Made by a program: the position numbers and the translations under genes. A stretch of 64,000 bases of DNA from Hymenobacter crusticola (GTDB lineage: Bacteria; Bacteroidota; Bacteroidia; Cytophagales; Hymenobacteraceae): assembly GCF_002154225.1 (NCBI RefSeq), contig NZ_MTSE01000008.1:124001-188000 (forward strand), read 5' to 3'. Under the pieces are notes generated by a model, which saw only the letters and a list, made by a program, of their open reading frames with translations, was not told the origin of the DNA and ran no database searches. Positions within the stretch are counted from its first letter, which is position 1. Each line of letters starts with the position of its first letter. Of this stretch, positions 33,808 to 40,521 are shown in pieces.

Positions 33808-34082
33808 CGGAGCCCGTAAAACCGAAAAGTTACTTTGGCCGTGTGCTGTTGGCCAACATAGGGCTGGTGTTGGTGCTGCACCTAGGTCGCACAGTAGTAG
33901 CACCTGATTCAGGGATTTACGGCGCCTTGTTCTTCTTAGCATTCATCGATTTTCTGTTGTTTATAATCGCTTTGCTAAGTGGAAAGGGAGAAACAGGCCT
34001 TGCGTTTTTCCTATCGATGCTGTTAGTTTTTCTCGTTGGCTTTAGTGATTGTGGTACTCATTTTCACTTGGATGTGCGTTAA
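33804..34082 (+). CDS. Three-helix small membrane protein A
   Basis: A 92-residue protein whose ATG overlaps the radical SAM stop (ATGA), indicating translational coupling. Hydrophobic helices occur at about 12-27, 36-57 and 64-80. It ends FLSMLLVFLVGFSDCGTHFH. The last helix matches that of the next gene product (LSALLVMLIGFGACSAMFF): both have LS-LLV-L-GF--C. The two proteins thus look like tandem paralogs. No known family. They may anchor or assist the radical SAM enzyme at the membrane, an inference from coupling alone. Confidence 0.75.
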   Translation: MTEPVKPKSYFGRVLLANIGLVLVLHLGRTVVAPDSGIYGALFFLAFIDFLLFIIALLSGKGETGLAFFLSMLLVFLVGFSDCGTHFHLDVR

Positions 34083-34099
34083 TTAACCTAGGTTTTGCT

Positions 34100-34366
34100 A
34101 TGCCTGAACCAACGCCCTCAAATCACATCCTGCGTAATAACTTGCTCGGCCTGCTCGTCGGGGCAGTGCTGGCAGGCTCCTTGGTTCGTGCCACGGGTGG
34201 TACGACGGTCATTGTATTCGTACTCTGTTACTTACTGCAAGTGCTTGTAAACTTAGCGCTTGGCTATAAGTACCGCGGGCAAAACTCTGGACCTTATTTA
34301 CTGAGCGCGCTCTTGGTTATGCTGATTGGCTTTGGCGCGTGCTCGGCTATGTTCTTTGTGAATTAG
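34100..34366 (+). CDS. Three-helix small membrane protein B, paralog of A
   Basis: An 88-residue protein starting MPEPTPSNHILRNNLLGLLV, 17 bp after protein A. Three helices are predicted at about 13-30, 32-52 and 62-85. It shares the last-helix pattern with protein A and the same length. The start at 34100 was preferred to 34049, which would overlap gene A. The gene ends directly before a perfect 16-bp hairpin terminator, so it is the last gene of the Lgt-like / radical SAM unit. Function unknown. Confidence 0.72.
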   Translation: MPEPTPSNHILRNNLLGLLVGAVLAGSLVRATGGTTVIVFVLCYLLQVLVNLALGYKYRGQNSGPYLLSALLVMLIGFGACSAMFFVN

Positions 34367-34367
34367 G

Positions 34368-34403
34368 AGCTAGTGTCGTTCAAGTAATTGAACGACACTA
34401 GCT
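34368..34403. terminator. Perfect 16-bp hairpin ending the radical SAM unit
   Basis: AGCTAGTGTCGTTCAA (34368-34383) pairs fully with 34388-34403, loop GTAA. There is no T run, but it sits directly between the converging radical SAM unit and mutM. It contains the GTGTCGTTCAA core found in the hairpin at 35487-35548. Confidence 0.75.
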
Positions 34404-34407
34404 AAAC

Positions 34408-35241
34408 CTAGCTAGCTTCTTCCGCTGGGGCGGGCTGGCAAACCGGGCAGAAATACGTCGCGCGGCCACCCACATACTTTTTCTCAATCTCGACTTTAGG
34501 GTGGCGGGGGCAGTACTTGTGTTGGTCGGTGCCAGGCGTGGCAGAGGTGTCCCACTCGCGGGCGTGGATGAGGAAAGAGGCGGGAAAGTGCCGGTAGGTA
34601 GCCTCGTGCCGGATGGCGGTGGTAAGTACCAACTGAATAGCCCCGCGTAGGTCTTCAAACTCCTGGTTGGTCAGTGTGTTGGCACGACGCTCGGGGTGAA
34701 GCTTGGCCTGAAACAGCACCTCGTCCACAATCCAGTTGCCGAGGCCGGCGGTGATGCCTTGGTCAAGCAGCAAGGGCTTAATGAGCTGCTTCTTAGCGCC
34801 AAGAACCTTCTGCAAGTGAGCCGTCGTGACGTCGAGTGCATCGGGACCTAGCTTTTTGGCTTTTTGGTAGTGCTCCACGCTCTCCGCCAGCCGGATGCGC
34901 CCAAACTTGCGCGGGTCGATGAAGGCGATGCGCAGGCCGTCGGCGAGGTGCAAGGCCACGCGGGTGAAGCGCGGGGCGTCGTGGTCGTCGCGGTAAGCAC
35001 CCACGTCGCCAGTCATGCCGAAGTGCAGCGCGAGAGCGGTGCCGTCAGAAAGCTCTAAAAAGCAGTTTTTACCAAGACGGCGAGTGGCCGTAACGTGCTG
35101 GCCTACTAGGCGCTGGCGGAGCACTTCTTCCTCCACCGCCAACACGTGGGCGTCGCGCACCTCTACGGCCGTGATGGGTTGATGCAATACCAGCTCATCG
35201 AGGAAGCGGCGATAAGTTTCAACTTCAGGTAGTTCGGGCAA
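34408..35241 (-). CDS. mutM: Formamidopyrimidine-DNA glycosylase (Fpg/MutM)
   Basis: A 277-residue bifunctional DNA glycosylase/AP lyase that removes 8-oxoguanine and formamidopyrimidines. Translation must start at the TTG at 35239-35241, because this gives M-PELPEVE: after Met removal the catalytic N-terminal Pro and Glu are exposed. The frame upstream has ATG at 35295, but that start would bury the proline. Other marks are RRLGKNCFLEL (catalytic Lys loop), HFGMTGD, IDPRKFGRIRL, the helix-two-turn-helix ITAGLGNWIVDEVLFQAKLH, and a C-terminal zinc finger YCPRH...YFCPVC in which His replaces one Cys. It is transcribed toward the radical SAM unit. Confidence 0.94.
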   Translation of the reverse strand: MPELPEVETYRRFLDELVLHQPITAVEVRDAHVLAVEEEVLRQRLVGQHVTATRRLGKNCFLELSDGTALALHFGMTGDVGAYRDDHDAPRFTRVALHLADGLRIAFIDPRKFGRIRLAESVEHYQKAKKLGPDALDVTTAHLQKVLGAKKQLIKPLLLDQGITAGLGNWIVDEVLFQAKLHPERRANTLTNQEFEDLRGAIQLVLTTAIRHEATYRHFPASFLIHAREWDTSATPGTDQHKYCPRHPKVEIEKKYVGGRATYFCPVCQPAPAEEAS

Positions 35242-35486
35242 GGGGTAGAGGCTAGGGATGAGGCTGACAAAAGCAGCGGTTCCTGATAACAGCATTCCGG
35301 CGCCCGAAGTTGCCTAGCTAGCTCAGCTGTTAAACAAACCTGAGCGCCCCGGCCTAGCTTACGCCTGCGGTTTCCATTGCATAACGCGCCCGGCTTGGCC
35401 CTGGCCCTAGGTATCCGATCCGTATCATAGAATGAGTGGGAAGAACGACCGGAGATAACAATCATCGGGCACCTAGCTTTTCTACT

Positions 35487-35548
35487 GCCTCGTTGAACGA
35501 CACTCGGCCCGCTATCTAGGTAGCGGGCCGAGTGTCGTTCAACGAGGC
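35487..35548. repeat. Perfect 28-bp hairpin with TCTAGG loop
   Basis: Arms 35487-35514 and 35521-35548 are perfectly complementary over 28 bp, separated by TCTAGG. The arms contain GTTGAACGACACTCGG. It lies 20 bp after the phzF-like stop (minus strand). There is no T run. The length and perfection exceed a normal terminator and fit a REP/MITE-like palindrome or a recently formed inverted duplication. The same GTCGTTCAAC core is in hairpins at 34368 and 63004 and in the loop at 1592-1606. Confidence 0.85.
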
Positions 35549-35567
35549 ACAAAGCCTTAGCTCCGCG

Positions 35568-36461
35568 CTACAACTTCAAGGTGCCTTCAGCGACGACTAC
35601 GGCTGGGCCTCCGATTTGCACCGCGCCAATATTATCCCGCAGCCCGGCAATAATGACTTGTACTGCGCCAGGACGACCCATCCAGTGGCCTTGCTCGGCA
35701 ATAAATTGCGAATGCTCGAGATAACCATAGTGCCAGAGGTAGGCCGCCATGCCACCAGTAGCGGAACCCGTTACGGGGTCTTCGGCAATATCTGGTGGCG
35801 TGCCGAAGTGACGGGCAAAGGTTTGGCCCGCAGGAGTGGCGCCACCCAAGCAAAATAGGTGAGGACTGAAAAAATCACTGCTAGCCCGGTAGCGACCTAG
35901 GCCCGCCGCATCGGCGACGTGGGCGCGGCGCAATGTGTCGTGGTCGCGCAGCAAGATCATAAGCTGCGGGGTGCCCGTGCTCACCGTCTGAATCGCTGCA
36001 CCGGGCAGCAAGTCGTCGGGTGAAAGGCCAAACAGGGGAAGAACCACCGCCGGGTCGTGGACCGCCCCGAACACCGGGCGGCGTTGGGTCATCCGGATTT
36101 GTAGGGGCTGCTCGGCCGTGGCGGCCCGTACCTCCACCCGGATGGGGCCTTCCAGCAACTCTAGCTGCAGCATGGTGCGAGCACCCGTGAGGGGCAAGCG
36201 GCCGGTATGTACCAGCGCGGCTACGGTGGCAATAGTCGGATGGCCCGCTAGCGGAATCTCCTCAGCCGGCGTGAAATAGCGCACGCCAAATTCTGCTACC
36301 GTAGAGCGCCGGACAAACGCCGTTTCGGACTGGTTGAATTCGCGGGCGATGCGCTGCATCATCTCGGGGGTAAGATCGTCGGCGTCGAGAACCACGGCGC
36401 ACGGGTTGCCGCCGAGGGCTGTTTCGGTGAAGGCGTCGACGAGGAGAAAAGGGTAAGGCAT
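35568..36461 (-). CDS. PhzF-family isomerase-like protein
   Basis: A 297-residue protein with the two-fold diaminopimelate-epimerase-like fold of PhzF: LLVDAFTETALGGNPCAVVL, REFNQSETAFV (the conserved catalytic Glu of SETAF), VRYFTPAEEIPLAGHPTIAT, PDIAEDPVTGSATGGMAAYL near the C-terminus (DPVTGSA). PhzF itself isomerises a phenazine precursor, but most homologs, including this one with no phenazine genes nearby, have unknown substrates. The start at 36461 is the family start (MPYPFLLVDAF). A longer frame to 36515 is not conserved-looking. The gene ends just before the 28-bp hairpin. Confidence 0.92.
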   Translation of the reverse strand: MPYPFLLVDAFTETALGGNPCAVVLDADDLTPEMMQRIAREFNQSETAFVRRSTVAEFGVRYFTPAEEIPLAGHPTIATVAALVHTGRLPLTGARTMLQLELLEGPIRVEVRAATAEQPLQIRMTQRRPVFGAVHDPAVVLPLFGLSPDDLLPGAAIQTVSTGTPQLMILLRDHDTLRRAHVADAAGLGRYRASSDFFSPHLFCLGGATPAGQTFARHFGTPPDIAEDPVTGSATGGMAAYLWHYGYLEHSQFIAEQGHWMGRPGAVQVIIAGLRDNIGAVQIGGPAVVVAEGTLKL

Positions 36462-36523
36462 TGGGGTGCCGGGGGAAGCTAGGTGGACTAAACGGAGCGC
36501 GAAAGTAAGCAGCATCTATCAAC

Positions 36524-36560
36524 AAAAAGCCGGCCTCACTGGTGGAGAAACCGGCTTTTT
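36524..36560. terminator. Terminator between S8-like peptidase and phzF-like genes
   Basis: AAAAAGCCGG / CCGGCTTTTT (36524-36533 with 36551-36560), 17-base loop, with a T run on the minus strand. It ends the peptidase gene at 36578. Confidence 0.85.
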
Positions 36561-36577
36561 AAAAGGTAAGCTACTGC

Positions 36578-39500
36578 TTATTGTACAACAACGCGGCGGG
36601 AGAATAGCTGGCCGTCGGCGGTGCGACATAATACCACATAAATACCCGCCGGGCGGACACTAGGTAGTGAGTAGGTAGTGGCCGCAGCGCTGGTGAGTGC
36701 TACTTGCGCCTGCCAGCACGTGCGGCCGACGGCATCCACCAACTGCACGGTGGCGGGGCCTTTCACGGGCGGCAGTTGCAGCGTGAGCGTAGCGCCGCTT
36801 TGCACGGGGTTTGGGTACACTTGCAGGGCCGGCGACTCAGCCACGGCTTGGGTAGTAGCTAGCACTGTGTTGTCTATGCGTACGTTGCTTAGGTACAGGT
36901 CATTGCCAAATCGATTGTAGGCAACAAACCGCAGGTAGATTTGCTGGTTGGCGTAGGCCGACAAACTAACGTCCTCTTGCCGCCACTGATCGGCAGCGGT
37001 AGGCACAAAGGCGGCAGTAGAAGTAGGACGCGCTGCCGTGGTCCCGAGGCCCGTTTGCTGCGACTTGATGTACACCCGACCTAGGCGGGTGGTGGTGCAG
37101 GCTGCGTACACATCCACGGCCAGCGAATCGTTGAAATTGCTGCTGATAGGCGCGTAGGCTACGTCAAAATGCAAGATGGCCTGGCCTTGGTTGCGCAAGT
37201 CCAGGATGGGGGTTTGCAGAGAATCTTTCTGTCCCGTCACTGAGTAGTCGAAGAAGGGCATAAATGCAGCCGGGCCGGTCGTACCGTCTTTGCGCACGAC
37301 GCTTGCGTTTGCGCCCCACGTGTACGTATTATCTGGGTTGAGCACCGTCCAGGAGCTAGGTAAACCCGAGGCAAAGTTCTCGACGTAAGGTAGTCCCGTG
37401 GGCGTTTGCACCCGAACGGTAAAGGTTTTGCTGGTAGAGCCGTTGGTGTTCGTGGTGGTGAGCGTGGCCGAGTACGTACCCGCAGTGGCGTACGTCACGG
37501 TGGGACTGAGGGACGTGCTGTTAGCGGGCGTGCCGCCGGGGAAGCTCCACTGATAGCTCACCGGACACTGCGTCGAGGTATTGGTGAAGGTAAGCGAACC
37601 GCCAGGGCAGATCGGCGTTTGGCGGACGGAGAAGCTAGCTATTGGAGGAGCCGCTGACACATTAATCAGCCCCGAAACGGTGCGCGTAGCCGTGCCGTTG
37701 GTATTGGTCACTTGCAGCGTCACGGCGTAGCTGCCGGCAGTAGCATACGTAACGAGCGGGTTCGATCCGGTGCTGCTGGCAGGCGTGCCGCCAGGGAAGG
37801 TCCATAAGTAGCTGGTGGCGCCGTACAGGGAGGCATCCTGAAACTGCACTGCCGTGCCGGGGCAAATTGGATCAGCTGTCACCGAGCTAGAAAACAAGGG
37901 CACGGGTGCAGCCGTGGCCGTGGGCCCACTCACCAGAATGTCGTCGAAGGCCCGCCCGCCGAGGCGGGTGGAGGCGTACGAGTCCACTTGGCCGCGGCCG
38001 TAGCGCTGGAAGCGGATGCGCGTGTCGGCCGCGAGCGTCAGCCCGGCCGCTTGCGCGGCTTGGCTCAGGTTCACCGTCACGGTCTGGTAGGTGGTAGTGG
38101 CGGCCGTGCCGGTCAAATCCACCAGGCGGTACCAGTTGGTACCGTCCACGCTGATGGCTACCCCGTCGGTGGCGCTGGTGCCGGTGAAGGTGGCCGGCAT
38201 CTGCTCATCGGTCTCACCAGCGAACTTCTTCTGGCGGAAGGTCAGCACAAAGCCACCAGCTGGAGCCGCAGCTAGGTTCAGGTGCAGCGTGGCCTCGTTG
38301 GTGCCGGTGCCGGTGGCCAGTCCGTTGAGGGTGCCATAGTAGGGGAACACGTTGTCGAGCACGAGCTGACCGGGGGCCGAGGCCGGATTAAAGTCCGAGC
38401 GCACCAGCGTGCGGGCTGCCACCCGATCGGTGAGTTCCCAGTACTGCGCCAGGCCAGTGTTGTCGAAAGCTTCCAGCAGGGGCGTGGCGGCCACGGTGGG
38501 GTTGCCGAAGATGGCGCGGTAGGCGTTGATCAGGCCCGCGCCGGTGAGCTCATCGAAGCCGGGGGTGTTGACGTCCTGGGCCGTGGCTTTGAGCTGCGCG
38601 ATAACCTGGGCCGGGGTGAGGCTAGGTTTGGCCTGCCGGAGCAGCGCCGCCACGGCGGCCGCATTGGGCGCCGCAGCCGAGGTGCCAAAGAACAGGGAGC
38701 CATCCTTGGGATCTGGCGTCAGCGAGCCGAAGAAAGAAGTGCTTACACCATCGACAGCGCTGAAATCAGGCTTCGGGCGCGTGGTGGGCGTAATGGCGTT
38801 TCCGAGTGCGTCGAAGAGGATGATGGGCGAGCCTTTCGAAGTGTATGTTTCCGGTGTAAGGCGGCTATACGACGGCGTCGCTGCTACCGACGCGGCACTT
38901 GCGGCGGCCGTATGCCCCACAATGGTGCCGCTGCTCGTCCAGTATTCCGTCGCGATTTGGTCATTGAAGCTGATGTACTTCAGGCGGGCCGGGTCTGCCG
39001 TGTTGCCGCGCCGCCGAATAACAAGGTCGAAGACGGTGCCTGTGCTGGAATTTGTGTAGGAGATTAATTCGGAAGGCGTCTGTATACCTAGGTTATTATC
39101 AACGCTGCTGGCTACGATGGTACCATCCTCACGCTTTAAGTAGATGTCGAGGTCTGTCTTAACGCCATTGGTTGTGTAAAACGGGTCACTCCATTGCAAA
39201 GCCATCGTAAAGGTCTGGCCGCGCGGAATGGTGAAGCGCTGCAGCGTATCGACCGCGCCGCTAGGATTGAAATTTAATACGCCGGTGCTCGTTGCTGTAG
39301 CCGCCACAAAGCCTGGCGTTATGTATTCGGAGGAGTTGCTACCGGTGTTGCCAGCCGAGGAGAAATAGACCACACCACGTTGGGCCGTCACTTCTTCCAC
39401 GGCTTGGGCAATCACGCCGTCCTGGAACATGGGTTCCTCGAAGTAACTCACATCATCGACCAAGATCTTGCAGTTGCCCAAGCTAGGGTCGGCCAGCCGG

Positions 39501-40306
39501 CGAATCTGAGTGGCAAAGTCGGCTTCGCCTTGGTATACACTGCTGAAAGCTAGGCCTGCGCCGGGCGCAATATCGTGCACCAGTTCCAGCATGGCTCGCC
39601 CTTCGTCGGTACCGTCGGCAACGTCTTGCAGCACCTGCACGTTGGCAGGCAAGTCGCCGGAAGCCACCCCAGCGGGTGCCGTGCCTAGGGAGTTATAGGA
39701 GTCGCTCATCACGCCGATGCGCGTGCCCGTGCCATCGTAGCCAGTAGGGGAGGCGTTGCGCACTCGGCTAGCTTCCAAAACATAATCTGCCTGATTCTGC
39801 ACCTTGCCCGCGTGGTTCTGCGGCCGGGCCACGGGGCGCACTCCAAGTAGCCCTTGCGCGGCGAGGCTGCTGATGCCTGCCGTGCCCGGCGCAAGCTGAC
39901 GAAGCGGCAGCAGCCCTTCTATAAAGTGCAACTTGCTTTGGTCCGACGTTACCGCGAAGCCACGAGCTACGAGCAGGGGCTGAAGCGCGGCTACATCCTT
40001 TGCCGTAATGCGTACCAGCACAGTCTGCTTTTCGGGGTTAACCAGCAGGTCTGGGAAAGTGCTCTGCAACCGTACGGCCGCGCCGCCGCGGGCAGCTCCT
40101 GTGCCTTCCCACTCCTGGTAAAGCTGCTGTAAGTTGCCGCCTATGCGCGAGTTAGGATCGAGCTGTGATTTGACCGTGGGCGATGTGGCGGCCACCTGCC
40201 GTGCCTGATGTCGGATAGGAAAAGCTCCTTTCGCAGCAGGATCTGACTGGGCGAATATCGGCTGAGAAAGCAGCGTCAGAAGCAATGCCGTAGCAAGTTT
40301 CTGCAT
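36578..40306 (-). CDS. T9SS-exported S8-like serine peptidase with PKD domains, copy 1
   Basis: A 1242-residue precursor. It has a signal peptide (MQKLATALLLTLLSQPIFAQ) and a propeptide-like region to about 185. An S8-like peptidase domain follows at about 190-600 (IGVMSDSYN with Asp, VVYFSSAGN with Asn, FFGTSAAAPNAAAVAAL with Ser). A beta-sandwich/anchor region lies at about 610-770, two PKD domains at about 795-950 (PICPGxxxxF, YLWTFPGGTP, TYATAGSYAVTL), a jelly-roll at about 960-1150, and a T9SS type A C-terminal domain from LQVYPNPVQSG to SRRVVVQ. The usual catalytic His motif HGT is replaced by EGRAMLELV, so the triad may be Asp-Glu-Ser. It is the tandem paralog of 40522-44244 and a probable client of PorV. 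Confidence 0.9.
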   Translation of the reverse strand: MQKLATALLLTLLSQPIFAQSDPAAKGAFPIRHQARQVAATSPTVKSQLDPNSRIGGNLQQLYQEWEGTGAARGGAAVRLQSTFPDLLVNPEKQTVLVRITAKDVAALQPLLVARGFAVTSDQSKLHFIEGLLPLRQLAPGTAGISSLAAQGLLGVRPVARPQNHAGKVQNQADYVLEASRVRNASPTGYDGTGTRIGVMSDSYNSLGTAPAGVASGDLPANVQVLQDVADGTDEGRAMLELVHDIAPGAGLAFSSVYQGEADFATQIRRLADPSLGNCKILVDDVSYFEEPMFQDGVIAQAVEEVTAQRGVVYFSSAGNTGSNSSEYITPGFVAATATSTGVLNFNPSGAVDTLQRFTIPRGQTFTMALQWSDPFYTTNGVKTDLDIYLKREDGTIVASSVDNNLGIQTPSELISYTNSSTGTVFDLVIRRRGNTADPARLKYISFNDQIATEYWTSSGTIVGHTAAASAASVAATPSYSRLTPETYTSKGSPIILFDALGNAITPTTRPKPDFSAVDGVSTSFFGSLTPDPKDGSLFFGTSAAAPNAAAVAALLRQAKPSLTPAQVIAQLKATAQDVNTPGFDELTGAGLINAYRAIFGNPTVAATPLLEAFDNTGLAQYWELTDRVAARTLVRSDFNPASAPGQLVLDNVFPYYGTLNGLATGTGTNEATLHLNLAAAPAGGFVLTFRQKKFAGETDEQMPATFTGTSATDGVAISVDGTNWYRLVDLTGTAATTTYQTVTVNLSQAAQAAGLTLAADTRIRFQRYGRGQVDSYASTRLGGRAFDDILVSGPTATAAPVPLFSSSVTADPICPGTAVQFQDASLYGATSYLWTFPGGTPASSTGSNPLVTYATAGSYAVTLQVTNTNGTATRTVSGLINVSAAPPIASFSVRQTPICPGGSLTFTNTSTQCPVSYQWSFPGGTPANSTSLSPTVTYATAGTYSATLTTTNTNGSTSKTFTVRVQTPTGLPYVENFASGLPSSWTVLNPDNTYTWGANASVVRKDGTTGPAAFMPFFDYSVTGQKDSLQTPILDLRNQGQAILHFDVAYAPISSNFNDSLAVDVYAACTTTRLGRVYIKSQQTGLGTTAARPTSTAAFVPTAADQWRQEDVSLSAYANQQIYLRFVAYNRFGNDLYLSNVRIDNTVLATTQAVAESPALQVYPNPVQSGATLTLQLPPVKGPATVQLVDAVGRTCWQAQVALTSAAATTYSLPSVRPAGIYVVLCRTADGQLFSRRVVVQ

Positions 40307-40341
40307 ATCGAAAGATGATAAGTAAAAAAGGATTAGCAGCT

Positions 40342-40370
40342 GGAAAGTACGCTATGAAAAGGACAATTAA
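40342..40370 (-). promoter_or_regulatory. Conserved upstream element of peptidase copy 1
   Basis: On the minus strand: TTAATTGTCCTTTT, six bases, GTACTTT. The same element precedes copy 2 (44294-44322) at a similar distance from the start codon (36 versus 50 bp), while the flanking bases differ. This is probably the promoter region. The TTG to TACTTT spacing (14) is shorter than the usual 19-21. Confidence 0.5.
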
Positions 40371-40460
40371 GCTAGTAAAATCATATTCTCTGAGTTTACT
40401 CTTCCACACCGTATTAGTTACCGATTAACACCTCGTTTTTATAGATGATTTTGGCCCGGC

Positions 40461-40494
40461 AAAAAAAGAGGGCTGCCCAACTGGGCAGCCCTCT
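40461..40494 (-). terminator. Terminator of peptidase copy 2
   Basis: AGAGGGCTGCCCA and its complement (40467-40479 with 40482-40494) form a very GC-rich stem, followed on the minus strand by seven T residues (40461-40467). Confidence 0.92.
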
Positions 40495-40521
40495 ACTTGA
40501 CTGATAAGGCAGCAATACAAA

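Noticed and set aside
35296..35460. Extra coding region upstream of mutM
   Set aside because: The frames there extend mutM upstream of its catalytic proline or are short antisense frames. Nothing recognisable.
38282..39067. 261-residue plus-strand frame antisense to peptidase copy 1
   Set aside because: Opposite strand carries conserved S8-like and beta domains. The antisense product is Arg/Gly-rich without any motif.
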